Source: Phascolomyces articulosus
Lineage: Eukaryota; Mucoromycota; Mucoromycetes; Mucorales; Lichtheimiaceae
Direction: 5' to 3'
Assembly (NCBI GenBank): GCA_025677815.1
Contig: JAIXMP010000011.1
Location: 1,426,001 to 1,490,000 of the forward strand
DNA: 64,000 nucleotides
Shown: positions 14,401 through 27,757 of the stretch, piece after piece
How positions within the stretch are numbered: the stretch's first letter is position 1
How the letters are laid out: every line of letters starts with the position of its first letter
Translations under genes and position numbers: made by a program
Notes under the pieces: model-generated
The model's input: only the letters and a program-made list of their open reading frames with translations
Told to the model about the DNA's origin: nothing
Database searches by the model: none

Positions 14401-17400
14401 TGCAGAACGCATTGATATTATTGAACAACGAGATGGCTTAATGGAAGATGTGGATCCTTTAAGCATACAACTCTCTTATTCCGATGGGAAGATCAAAATA
14501 TTATATGATGAACATCAAGCGTTGCGTGAAGAAATTGAAAAATTTGACGCTGATGATATGACTCGGTTGCGTACTCATGTCAAGACACTTACTGGTGTTG
14601 AGCGTGACAAGGACCTAAGTCCTGCCGATACCTCGACCATCGAAATTACTTTGACAACACTCAACATGTTGAATCGATTAAAAGAGTTACTTGGCAACCG
14701 ATCGTTTTTACTTGATATGCTCATGTTACGGATCCAATGGGAAAATCAATTTTCTGATGCAGTGAAATGGGTGGCTACGACGGATGAAGAAATGAATGTG
14801 TTTTTACACAAGAGTGCACGTTGGTCTGATACATCAACAACGGAAGGAGAAGAATCATTGACGTCTTCAGCGAACAATAATACTATTGAAGAGGTGATTC
14901 AAACATTAGTCTATTTGGAACGCAAGATTGCTGATTTTGATCAAGCTGATTATTCCCATGTATTGGATGCCTATCAAGAAATGGATGAATTAAATCATTC
15001 AAGTACAGGTGCTTTACCAGACCATTTGGAAAAACGACAAGAAGGATTCGAAAAAGCCTTTGAAGATTTGATGAAACGATGTGCATTTTGTCGTAAAGTA
15101 GTGGAACAACATCTCAAGGTCATGGAAGTGGTGGGTCAGTTCCGTCAAATAAAAGATCAAGGTGAAAAATTACGACAAGCCATGATGGAAACCAATAGTG
15201 CAAGCGGTAATGGTTCACATCGACATCATAGCAACAACAATAACAGCAATACTGTGGTGAATTTGAATGAAGAAGAAATGTATGCTGAAAATGTTCAAGC
15301 ATTCAAAGAACAATCGGCTTATTTGATTACCCACTTTGCTGCTCAAGTCCCTTATCCTGATGCACCTGTTATGAGTACTGCCATTGGTATGGGAGATGAA
15401 CAAGACAACCAACTTGCCAACGAATCGATCAAAAGCACTATAAGTGCCTATGGTATGTCTTTGGCACTTTTAGCAGATGGATTAGATCAATTATTAGCGA
15501 GTCGACAATATATTCTTTCACTTCATCAACGATCCAAGGCTGCTTATGACAAAATGGCACGTTTAACAGCTTGGATGGAAGAACGTACACGAACACTCAA
15601 CAAGACCAAGATTGATATCTTTGACAAGAGTAATTTGAGTGAAATGGAAGAAGAAGAAGTGACTCGGATAGAAAAAGAACGAGACGGTATTGCTACTCGT
15701 TTGGCACAAATTGAACATGAAGATCTTGCAACAGTGCTTCAAGAAGTTCAACAATTGGAAGATGATATTGATACATCCAATGCCGTTACCATTGATAGAC
15801 ATTCATTGGTGAGCAGCATTGAAGATCTAGAAGAATCCCATCAACAATTACAATTGGTACTTTCTCAACGTGCATTTGATTTGGATATGGTGAAACGATT
15901 TATGGGATGGCAAGGCATGTGGACCAAATCGAATCATTTAATCTTGACAGCAGGACGAAAGATTTGGGACCTGTGTATCAAAAAGGCACGCTATGATCCA
16001 AATCGTGAAGATGTCGATAAACCATCCTATGCGAATGACAGCGAAAATACACAAGCCATTCAATTGCTTCAGGATCGTGTCACAGAAATTGGAGATAAAC
16101 ACATATCTGTCTTATCGGATATGCATCAACAATTAGTCGACAAATATACTGATATGCAACTTCAAATGGTACGCAACTACAGTAACCATAGCAATCTCAG
16201 TAGCAGCAATAGCAGCATTTCCGACATGACAACGCTTCAATTCTTGACCGACAAAGAGGCAGAAGTGGAACAAAAATACAAAGATTTACAGTTCTTGTTG
16301 ACTTATACAACCGAACTCATGACACAACGCTCCATCATTACAGAGTTCCTTTTACGTGTTCAAGATGCACATCGAGACGGCGAAAAGATTCGAGATGCTA
16401 TTACTAAAATAACACGCCGTATCATGGAGGATCAAGAAACGCATTCGGTGGTAGAGTCACGTGCTGTAGCATTCCGAGATACTATTGATGCAATTTGGCG
16501 AGAATGTGGTCAATCGATGCCTTATCCTACCTATAATGGATCCGGTTTATTAAGGTCACTCCAACCTACAGAAACAGCCAATTATAATGCGCAAATCAAG
16601 GCACAAACCAAGGCATTGCTTGATCGAAAAATGGATGAATTACAAGGATTAAGAGAATCCATTGATCAATTGCTTGAAACATATCGTCAAGCAAATCATT
16701 CTAAGACACTGGCCGGACAATATGATGATGAGGCGGCTGATTTACAGGCCTGGATTAATGCACAAGCAGCACAACTGAAACAACAACACATTGATATCAC
16801 CACAGACAATGCCACTTTTGCTGCAACTATTTCGGATGATTTGATGCAAGATCTTGAAAGCAAGCATGGTGTCCTGGTCAATACATTGGATGAGTTTGAA
16901 ACAGTTCGACTTAAAGAGTTACATGGCAAAGTGGCTCATTTAATGGAATCGACAACAAAAGCAGATATCAAGTCTGTCGATATTTCGGTCCCTGTACGAC
17001 GTCTTGGTGAAGTCATGAATCATTTGGAGCAGCTCAAGGATGCTTTGGCAGATCACCGAGTGACCATGGAAGCTGCTTCCAAACGAATTCTTTGGCAAAA
17101 GAAATTACAACTTGGAAGAGATCAACTTGAAATAATGAGCGAACAATTACGTACGTTCCATGTCAACAAGAATAAATGGATAGCTCAAGATGACTTTGGC
17201 CATGAACATGTTAAGCAATTGGAAGCAACTTGGGATGATTTAATCCAACAAAAGAATACGTTTACCACGGATACATTACCAGCTATTGAACAAAGTTATG
17301 ATGCGTTTGTTGACTATTTTGCTAAATTGGCAAGACCCATGGCTACTCCAGATCACATTGAAGCTTGGATGGAATCATTGAATCGAGCAACAAATCGATT

Positions 17401-20400
17401 TGAAGAAAATTTAGGAGCACAATCCAAAGAATTGGACTTGGTACGACAACGGTTATTATTGGATGATCAGTTACAAGCATCATTGGCATGGTTACAAAAA
17501 CATCAATCGGATGTGGGTCAGTTCATTGAAGATCGAGCACGATGGACTACCGCTTCCATGTCCACAACAACATCATCCACCACCACTACCACTACCACTC
17601 ATGACAACAAGGATAGTGATAAAGAATTACGTTCTGCATGGTCAGAATTGAATGATCATTATATAGAACATGGTGACAATGTGATCAACCAAGTAATGAA
17701 CGATTTGGCTGAATTACGAGAAGCATCCTCCAACGCAGTCACCAACATGCCACTTGTTTCAGAAGCACTCAATACCAAAGTACGATACCTTGATCAACTT
17801 CAAAAACGTATCCAACTAGATTTGACATTTGCCGACGGCATTGTGACACAACGTAACTTGATGATTGGATTTTTAGATCGTATGGCTGCATTGGAACAAT
17901 CTGCGGAACAGATTCGTGAAGAAATCGCAACCAACACCACTGCTAATGGTTCATCAGCCCCAGCAGAAGGAACGAACAATGAAGAAGCAGCTTTACATAT
18001 GTTCAAACAAATCCAAGAATTAAAATCACAAGGTCAAGATATGACGAACGATGTTTCGATCAAGATGCCCTATCCATCACGACGCGAAGGCTCAGAAGAA
18101 CTTTCTTCAGATACAGCTGTATCCACTCAACAACAACTCAAAGACGATGCCATGAATGCATTGGTTCGTGATACAATTGAAACCAAGGGTAAACGATTAG
18201 CTGGGTTGATGGAGAGCATGGAGCAATTGCTTGAATCCAAAGAAAATATCTCGCGACGTAAAATGGCCATGGAAGCTTATCGCAAAGAATGGGAAGCATG
18301 TATGGAATGGATTGAAACACGCAAGTCCCAGTTATCCAAAGCACTCGAACATACCGAACCACCTTGCAATATTCCTGGATTACGTGATGGTATTAGCTTA
18401 ACAGATAGCATCCAATCCACAACACAGCACACCAATGAAAACTCCATGACGACACTTAAGGCTGCTTATGAAAAGTGTACGCGTGCATGTACCGCATCAG
18501 ATGAAGTACCTGTAGAACAACAAGCTGTTGCTGACAAGGCTTGGGCAGATTTAATAGAAGAGACTACACGTGCTCGAGGAGCTCTTTTAGATGCACTTGT
18601 TCCGGCAGAGATTCAAGAATGTGCTGAAAAACTCTTATTGGCGTTCAAAGAATTGGAATCCACCATTGCTAACGCAGAAACGTTGACAGTGACGGATGAG
18701 CAAATATCTCAATGGCAAAAACAAGTGGATGAACTTGAATCACATGATTATGAACAATTACAAAAGGATGTGGCAAAATCGACCGTAGCAAGTAATAATA
18801 CCAACGTCAAGGAACAATTGGATGTTGTGGCTGAAAGTGCCGTTCAAGTACGTACCTCCATCACATGCCTTTATGATGCCGTCAACATGAGCCGATTACA
18901 AAAGACCCATAGTGACAATGCAGATGTGGTACAAGCACGCTTGGAAGAGGTTACCAAGCTGATTCATGAAACACAAGAAACGTATCAACATGTTACTGTG
19001 GATGAGAATATGCGACAACGATATCAACAATTGGTTGCCACCCATCGAGAAGCATTGGCACAGCAAGATGATTGCAAAGAAGCATACAATGATCTCGTGT
19101 CATATTACCGGTTTATCAATACACAAATTGATGTGGACGATACAACACGACAACGACAAGAAAGTATTGATACACAATGGAAGGATCTTGAGGGTGCAAG
19201 TCAACGACTATCACAACTTGTCAATGATACTGCAAAATGTGTGGAAAGTCATGAAACATTGAACCAAATTGAGATAGACCTTGGTACTGTCAAAAAGGAT
19301 GTCGATGCATTTGATGTATCAAAGAAGGATGGGGTCACTGTATTGGATACGGCTGAACGACATTTGCAAACCATCCACCAGACGTTAGATGAATTTGCCG
19401 ATGGTATTGTAAAGGACGACAATGAACGTGCCTTGTTGGATCGACATACTCAAATCAAGGAAAATGCACGCAAGTTGGACGAATTAATCGATAATTATCA
19501 AACTATGTATTTGCAACAATCCATTTTGGACTCTGTCAAACAACAGGCCAAAGAAATTGAACGTAATTGTACAGAACAGCGAACAGAAGTTCAAAAACGC
19601 ACGATTCCCGACATTGAAAATTCAAAGGCAGTGGATGATTTCATTGAATCACATAGCAAGACCTTGACAGCGACTCGTAGCAAGTGGAATATATGTCATG
19701 AAGAGTTTGCTGGTGGTTTTGCTGACCAATGCGAACGATTGACCAAAGAACTCAATATGAGTGACAAAGTAGTAGAAGATGTACGACAGCCTGCAATGGA
19801 AGCGATCAAGACATTGGATGATACAATCAAGGAAGAGCATGATCATTTGGAACTCTTGAAGATGTATTCCAAACACAACACACTTTGTAGCAATGTACGT
19901 GATGCGTTGGATACATTGAAATCGACTCTTACCAGTACAAGTAATAGCGACGGTGACGAGACAGAAAAAACCATTCTGCTTTCTGATATGAAACAATCCA
20001 TTGAAGAATCGATTCAAGCTGTTGAGGAACAAGCAAGTCAAGTCGTAAACATGACAAGTAAACATCCTCATGATGAACAATATGCAACAGTTTCCAAGGC
20101 TGTGTATGATCGATTACAATCACTCAAGGATGAATACGATCAACTTAATTCGATGGTCGTTGAAACAGTGGTGCGCATGGAAAAGAAAAAGAAACATCGT
20201 GATGTATCGTCTCGATTAACTGAAACCATGCGTTATGTCGATAAGCTCAAGGATCGTGCCAATTCACTTCAACTTTCTTCATCGACTGATGACAAGAATA
20301 TGATTAATGTTGAAAGAGAAGAATTACGTGAAATTGAACAAGAAGTGGAAAAGATTGTTTCACAAAAGGATTTAGGCGGACAAGATCAAACAGATGATCC

Positions 20401-21827
20401 AGACTTGAAATCGCAACGAACCTCCTTGGATCAAAGTATTAGTGATTTACAAAATGTATTGACCACGCGACGAAACGAAGAAACAGCACTTGGTAATATC
20501 GGTGGATTTCTACGTATTCTTGACAAGCTCGAAAAACAAGCTAAATTATTACAAACAGCCATTGATGATGCCGCACCCCATCATGCTGCTATTGTCAACA
20601 ACAAGTTTAGTAAAATCGATCTTCAGTCATTGTTACGAAATTTGATTGCATCATACAAGCAATATGAACCTGGTATGACCCAGCTTGTGAAAAAGGCTAA
20701 AGCAGAAGCAGAAAAGTACCCTGGCGATACACGCGTCTCGGAACGATTGACACGCGCTTTGGCGCGCTGTAATAAGATCAAGGCTGCAGCTGCTGCACGT
20801 GAACGAGAATTACAAACTTGTATTAACCAATTGGATCATGACTTCTTTACCAAATTGGCGATGGCAAAAACAACATCAAGTACGCGTCGTGGTGGACCTA
20901 GTAGTAACGGTGGTGGTCATGGACCTTCAGGACCGAGCAATAGTACTGCAAGTGTAAAACGAAGTGGTAATACATTACCTCCTCCTTTACCATCTACAGG
21001 AGTGCCAATGACCCGTCGATCATCCAGTCAAAGTAGTACAGCTAGTAATACACGACGCAGTAGAGTTCCTTTAAGACCCTCGAAGACACCTATTCCATCC
21101 CGCTCTGTATCACGAACGAAATATGTGGCTGATCCTAAGAATGAATTGGATATGGAATTAGGTCGTATTGTCAATGAAAATATCTATCGTGTTAAAGTCA
21201 AAATGGTACCTGGAGAAGTTGGCAAGTATTGGTTTGGTGAAATCAATCCACGCTTAGTTTACTGTCGCATCTTACCTAGCAAGTTGGTTATGGTCAGAGT
21301 TGGAGGTGGATGGGTTGAATTATCAAAGTAAGTTATATATATACATGTGTATTTCTTTGTCACTACTTCTAAGCGATATTAATTTATGACTGTGATATAG
21401 GTTCTTACGTGATCATAAATTAACGGAAGGAAGTGTTCGCCCAAACACAGATGATGCCGTTTCAAGTACAAGTAGCAGTGGATCATCTGGTGCTTCATTA
21501 TCTACCTCAATACCTTTCCAAAATGCAACACTTACTCAACATACCACAAGATGCGTATCCCCTTCAGGTCGTATTACTGTTCGAGGTGGAGGTGGTAACG
21601 GTAGTGGAAATAATGGTGGACTTAGTGCCACCAATAGTACAGACAAAGTATCAACCACTTGGTCTACATCAAGCCGTCGTTCATCCAAAACACCTGTACC
21701 TCGTGGTGGTCATCTTGATGGAGACAAATATATCCGTGTTGATGAAGCAGGAAATCAAGTCACGGTGAAGATGACCAAAGCTGAAGATGGTGCCAAAATG
21801 CCTATTATTTCTCGAAGACGTGGTTAA
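11449..21827 (+). CDS. Giant CH-CH / spectrin-type rod / GAR cytoskeletal linker (spectraplakin-like)
   Basis: This is a 3358-residue protein from four exons (11449-12156, 12275-12980, 13092-21327, 21401-21827); the sum, 10077 bases, is in frame. After an Asn/Ser/Thr-rich head it has a first calponin-homology domain (residues about 109-225, IQKRTLTKWVNAQL, LRDGKRLLKLLSVV) and a second (about 300-405, LLRWVRIQLHDYV, FSRSWRNGVAFCLLIHRYDP). The tandem is the actin-binding type. An acidic linker follows (EEVDDDDDDEEEE), then about 2500 residues of Glu/Gln/Lys-rich helix with recurring Trp heptads, as in spectrin repeats. A basic Ser/Arg tail contains SKTPIPSRS (TPIP at about 3137). A GAR (Gas2) microtubule-binding domain is at about 3157-3230 (GEVGKYWFGE, VMVRVGGGWVELSKFLRDH) and spans the last intron. 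A Gly/Ser-rich end closes the protein. The expected role is actin-microtubule cross-linking; no plakin or EF-hand region is recognised. Confidence 0.9.
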
Positions 21828-22918
21828 ACGTTTCATTCTTTATGTTTTATAAATGTTATTTTTATATATACCTCTTCTCCTCCCTTTCTTTCTTCTTTGC
21901 TATCTTCTATTCAACAGATATAGTATTAACATTCCATCTCTTTTTATAAACCTTTCTCACAACATATTTCCCATTTGAATCATTTTTTTTCTCTTTGTAT
22001 TACTATTATTTCTCCCCCTTCCCCCTTCATCAAGTATTATTACTCATTTTTCAAGTATTCACACGCACACAAACACATAACCTTTTTTTTTCTTTCAATT
22101 ATAATATCCGTCTTTCTTTTTCTTTTCCATTAAACAGACACACACATACATTCGTAGATAAATACTTCACAAACTTACAACAACAAAAAAATGTTATTTC
22201 ATCCTCTTACCAGTAATATAACCAATATTTTATATCTTTTTTTTTTTTTTGGATTAAAAATTGATGAGAAAAAAAGAAGCTTGTTACAAGTAGAATTGGA
22301 TTTTTTTTTTACTGTGAGTTGAGAAATATTATAATTAATGGGGTACATCGTTTGAAACAGGGTAATAACTTAAAATTTCAGATAAATTTTATACGAAGTT
22401 TAAGATACTTATTTTTGGTTCTGGGAATGATTAACTAAATCTTATGACGCTTAGGACCATATTTCCCTGGATTCTTCATTAACATTTCAATGACATTTTT
22501 ATTGCCAGATATTTTTCATTATATGTTTTATTTTTCAAATGATTACATGTTTGCGATTGATCTAGAGAATATTGTCATAACACAAAAGAATAAAATCGGG
22601 GGGGGGGGTTTAAAAAAAAAGAGGCTAGTAAGGCAGCTTCTTTGTGTTTGGTATCACATATTAATTCATCGATTACACATGCGATAAATATTAATAATTA
22701 TAAAAGGAACTTTTTTCATGTTCTCTTTAAATGATTATTTAAACCATCAGTCTCAATAATCTTTATAGAAGTCCTTCCAATTTTATTCGTGATTATAGGT
22801 ATGTAGCCTTTATTTTTTTCCACAACTTTATTACTACGAAAATCCTATCGTCATTGATACCAATAGTACATATTATCACTTCTCTCTAATCTTTTTACAT
22901 CCCATTTTATTGTTAGAT
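21828..22918. other. Downstream region of the CH-GAR gene
   Basis: AT-rich and pyrimidine-rich sequence with T runs (21890-22260), a G-run (ggggggggg) near 22600 and no credible coding sequence. The 3' UTR and polyadenylation site of the giant gene should be in its first few hundred bases. The open frames here are low complexity. Confidence 0.5.
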
Positions 22919-23904
22919 ATGTACAGCTGGGACCAATAGTCCGCTTACGATGATATAAACACTGAAAAATGGTATTCCCAAGGTGTTACTTCTTCATCCG
23001 ATGCTTATGACAAGGGTACATATGATGATAAAAATATCATGCTGGTTTTGTTGACATGAATGGTAATCAACATCTTCATCGTAATGTACTTTTGGTTGTT
23101 CCTCAGGAAACATCTACTGGCATTTTTTCCATCCTGTCCGAATTCATCCCGGTGGTATACTGTGATATGGTGCAAAGCTTTACCTTGTTGATACTGCCAA
23201 TGGTATTCGTATCTTTGATTTGAATCATATCTACGATGTTGCTATTGGTAAAAAAAAAATTGGCTATGTAAGCAGTGGAAGATACGAAGCTGCTAATTAC
23301 AAGTAACTAAGTAGAAATTGGTGTGTCGGTTATTATTGAGAGTTTACCATTGTTCTTACCCCACATGAAAATTTATGAAATAATGTTTTTATTATTATCA
23401 TTGTTACTCAGATATGTTATCCCAGAGTGGGGTCACTATCTCACTAATTCGGCAGTTGCAAAAGATTTTGCCTACTCATTTATTAGTTTGGATCGCACCA
23501 CAACTCGGGACTTTTTCGTCATGGGACAGTACAACTCATCCGGTGTTAATAACTGTATTTTTCGATTTGATATTGATTATAACACTCATCTTCCAAATCA
23601 TAGTTCTAGTACCTATGCTACTGCTACCGAGTTTTACTATGTTGGATTAAAATCTATGCAAGGTGCTACTTTGGTTACCAAAAATGGTGTTCAAAAATAC
23701 TAATTCACTTGCTCTCGTGGTACAAGCACAAAGGGTGATTTGAATACATGGAATCATGTCACACATGCTTTGACAAAACACGAAGGGATACTTTCAAGAG
23801 GTCCAGAAGATCTTGCTTACCGTTAACAAGGCGATCAACTATGGATTCTTAGTGAACATCCGGGAGAAAGACCAGTGTATGCAGTTTCCACCAGTAACTA
23901 TTAA
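22919..23904 (+). pseudogene. Decayed gene for a repeat-rich (beta-propeller-like) secreted-type protein
   Basis: Conserved-looking protein text is scattered over three frames: NTEKWYSQGVTSSSDAYDKG, then GFVDMNGNQHLHRNVLLVVP, then YGAKLYLVDTANGIRIFDLN, then AYSFISLDRTTTRDFFVMGQ and LKSMQGATLVTKNGVQKY, ending LWILSEHPGERPVYAVSTSN at 23904. It is broken by stops (after DQ near 22935; TGA where the pattern GGI-x-Trp-Tyr is expected near 23161; after VQKY at 23701; near 23826) and by at least two frameshifts. The pattern 'GG-x-WYG-x-LYLVDT-x-GIRIFDL' reminds me of six- or seven-bladed propeller proteins, but I cannot name the family. Some stops look like Gln or Trp codons changed by one transition. 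Confidence 0.7.
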
Positions 23905-24436
23905 AAAACATCAATGAGATCAAATTCATATATTCTATATAGTAAAGACGTATCTATTATTACTTTTAGAAAAATACATATTATCAATAGTATTATTTAT
24001 TATTATTGTCACTACATTGTTTATATCCTATAAAAAAAACTATATCATATCAATTTATATATATCATATTTCTCTACTGTTCGTAGAATATATTGGTGCA
24101 TAGCAGGGATTTAAAGAAACCATTTTTGATAAAAAAGGGGAAATACAACTTCCAGAGTATACAAAACAGTTTCTTGAATTCTATTCCTCATTGATTTGAT
24201 CAAAAGTTATTATATTCTTCTACTATTCCTAAGGTCTATAAAGTATTTTAGCCCTGTCGGCCATTATATATCCTCACCATGCAAAATTTGGAATTGTGCA
24301 TGGATTGGGAATGAAAAGTTGAATCGTGAAAAGCTGCTGCACTCACAAAAAGTCACGTTAAATTATTAGGTTCACCTGTGTTTCGCAGCTGCGATTTTAT
24401 TTATTCCTCTCCCTAAACCTACACAACTTGGATCAA
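23905..24436. other. Intergenic upstream of PRP28
   Basis: AT-rich 530-base stretch. Nothing coding is recognised. The promoter of PRP28 should lie in its right part; the bases just upstream of the ATG are mixed-composition leader. Confidence 0.5.
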
Positions 24437-27400
24437 ATGTCTGGATACCGTGCACGATCCCGTTCGCCAGACCGTAGAGAATCTCGTTATTCACGCCATG
24501 ACGATCGCAGCAGTCGACGAAGTGACCATGATCGAGATAAACGACGTTATAGCGATGATAGAAACAACAGCAGATCTCGCCACGATGACGACTATTCAAA
24601 GAAATCAAAAGAACAACACCACCATTCTGAAGAAAAAGAAAAAGAACTATTAGCTAAAAAACGTGTTCCCATTTCAATTGAAGAATTAATTAAACAAAAG
24701 GAAGAAGAAAAAAATGCAACCATCAAGGTAAAGAAAAAGAGAAGAAACAACTTTTTCTAAGCATAATCTATAAAGCAATATATATATATATATATATTAT
24801 TAAATACTAATATTATATTACTATTATATATATAGCCCAAGTTTTTGACAAAAGAAGAAAGAGCTAAATTAGCTTTAGAAAAACGTCAAAAACAAGTAGA
24901 AGAACAACGTAAACGACAAGACGACGAAAGACGAGCGAGACAACAATTCGATATAAAAGCTGAGGATGAATATCGTAAAGTTATGCGTGATTCTTCACCT
25001 TCTTCCTATGGCAGTAGACGATATCGACATGAATCCCGACGAGAAGCTGAAAAACGAAGAGAACGAGATATGTCACCCGATGATCATGATTCAGAAACTG
25101 GTTTAAACGATAAGGAAAAGCAAGCCATCCGTGTAAGTATTACTTCTTTCTAACCCTTTGCTATAACCATGGAGATTTATTAAAGTATAATAATCTCACC
25201 CTCTCGCTTTTTTTATCTTTATTCCATATAGGAACGATACTTTGGTGGTGAGCGTAAAAAAAGAAAAATTCGACGTATGAATGAGCGTAAATTTGTATTT
25301 GATTGGGATGCAACAGAGGATACATCGTATGATTTCAATCCTCTCTATGCCAATCGCCATAGTGCCCAAATGTTTGGTCGTGGTCATATTGCTGGTGTCG
25401 ATATTAAAGAGCAAAAGAAACAAAGGTCCGAATTTTATAACAAGTTGTTGAGAGACAGACAAACTGAAGAAGAACATCGTCGTACAAAGTAATGCTTCTA
25501 TACCATTTGAATTATTTGAATATTTATACGTATATCCTATGGAGAGTAATGTAATAACATTTTTTTATTGTTATTCAATTTAGGGAACTTATTGAAATGG
25601 ACAAGAAGAAGGAAGCCAAGATGATGTGGGATGATCGACATTGGTCTGAGAAACCATTTGATCAAATGCAAGAAAGAGATTGGCGTATCTTTAAAGAAGA
25701 TTTCAATATTTCAACAAAAGGTGGTAATATCCCCCGACCAATTCGCTCATGGTCTGAATCCAACTTACCACAAAAGGTACTCAAAGTTATTGAAGGTGTT
25801 GGTTATACTGAACCCACACCTATTCAAAGACAAGCAATTCCCATTGGTGTTCAAAACCGAGATATTATTGGTATTGCTGAAACAGGTATGTTGATTTTTT
25901 TTAGAGAAAGAGACGAATGGAGGGAAGATTTTGGGGAATAGGACGATGAATATTAACTTTATGTAAAATAGGTTCCGGTAAAACTGCATCGTTTGTTATT
26001 CCACTGTTAGTATACATTTCTGATTTGCCAAAGCTAAATGCAGAAAATATGTCGGATGGTCCATATGCCTTGATCATGGCTCCTACTCGTGAATTAGCTC
26101 AACAAATTGAACAAGAAACTCTTAAATTTGCTACACCTATGGGCTTTAACTGTGTATCCATTGTTGGTGGTGTAAGTTATCATAATATACATATATTTCT
26201 TTGTTTGAATTAGAAGGATATATCTTTCCTTATGTACATAAACTAAACTGAAGTATATTTTGTTTATAGCACTCTATTGAAGAACAAGCATTTAACCTTC
26301 GTAATGGTGCCGAAATTATTATTGCTACACCAGGTCGTCTCAAGGATTGTTTGGATAGACGTATTTTGGTTCTTAACCAATGTACTTATGTGGTAATGGA
26401 TGAAGCCGATCGTATGATTGATATGGGTTTTGAAGCCGATGTCAATTTTATTTTGGATGCCTTGCCAGTATCGAACTTGAAGCCAGAAGATGAAGAAGGC
26501 ATCCCCATGGAATTGGATAGTGGTCGCAAGTATCGACAAACAACCATGTTTTCAGCTACAATGCCTCCTGCTGTTGAACGACTAGCAAAGAAATATTTAA
26601 GACGGCCTGCGGTAGTAACTATTGGTACTGCTGGTCAAGCAGTCGAAACAGTTGAACAGCGTGTTGAAATGATTAATGACGAAAACAAGAAAAAGTATGC
26701 TATTATTACTGTTCTAAGAGGGAGAGGTATTACCTGGTTCACAGAATAAAATATATAAGAACTAACACACATAATTTTCTACGAAAATCAGGAATCGTTT
26801 GCTCGAATTGCTCGAATCTGGTACATACGAACCACCGATTATCATCTTTGTCAATCAAAAGAAGGGTGTTGATGTACTTGCAAAGGCTCTCAACAAACTT
26901 GGATACCATGCTGTCACCCTTCATGGTGGCAAATCACAGGAACAAAGGTAAAGTAAAACATACACCATTAACTATTCTTATATATTTATCTTTACTGACC
27001 TTTCTATATTTATATATACATTATAGAGAGTCAGCTTTACAACAATTAAAGAATGGTACTGCAGACGTTCTTGTAGCAACTGATGTCGCTGGTCGTGGTA
27101 TCGATGTTAAGAATGTATCTCTTGTTATCAATTACGATATGGCCAAGAATATTGAAGGTAAACTAATTGGCGTTCCATTTTTTTTCTTCTTTTGTATGCT
27201 ATATAAATATCCCTACTAACATTGGATAATTTTTCTAGATTATACCCATCGTATTGGTCGTACAGGTCGTGCTGGTAAATCAGGTGTTGCAATTACCTTC
27301 CTTTCTAATAACGATACAGAAGTCATGTATGACCTTCGACAAATGCTTGCCAAGTCACCTTTATCTAAGGTTCCAAGTGAACTGGCTCATCATGAAGCTG

Positions 27401-27462
27401 CTCAAACTAAGCCTGGAATTGCAAAAGCAAAGAAAAAACATGAAGAAACTATCTTTCAATAA
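24437..27462 (+). CDS. PRP28: Pre-mRNA-splicing DEAD-box RNA helicase PRP28 (DDX23 type)
   Basis: This ATPase displaces U1 snRNP from the 5' splice site during spliceosome activation, in the nucleus. Nine exons fit: 24437-24727, 24836-25132, 25232-25488, 25584-25885, 25972-26171, 26270-26694, 26792-26947, 27027-27157 and 27239-27462. They total 2283 bases (760 residues) in frame. The head is Arg/Ser/Asp-rich ([14 protein letters not shown]). A charged region follows, with [19 protein letters not shown], a block typical of PRP28. Helicase motifs in order are Q motif [22 protein letters not shown] (split by an intron), [55 protein letters not shown] and [13 protein letters not shown]. It is full length for the family. 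The in-frame TTG upstream is not needed; the ATG at 24437 gives the usual RS head. Confidence 0.97.
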
Positions 27463-27757
27463 AGATTTGAAATACTAGTGCTGTATAAAAAGAAAAAAGG
27501 AGAGAGAATGCACAAACTATATATTTAGTATATTTTTTTTCGCTACGTACTAAAATAAAAAATAAGGAATAAATGTATAATGATAAAAAAATAATGTTTC
27601 TTAATACAAGATGTATGTTTATAGGTTTATATATAACTGAGGGGGGAGTTGGAGAAGGGAAAATATAATCGCTTTGTAATTATAAAGAGGGAATGGAAAT
27701 AGCAAAATATGGTATGCGAAATAGGCCTTTTTTTGTTATTTTTTTATTTTATTTTTT
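27463..27757. terminator. Shared 3' region between convergent PRP28 and PHD genes
   Basis: A 295-base spacer between two converging stop codons. It contains several AATAAA-like hexamers (near 27560 and 27572) and A/T runs, enough for overlapping polyadenylation signals on both strands. The exact sites are inference. Confidence 0.45.

Noticed and set aside
19649..20123. Antisense frames inside the CH-GAR exon
   Set aside because: They are shadows of the long coding exon on the other strand; codon pattern and length belong to the plus strand.
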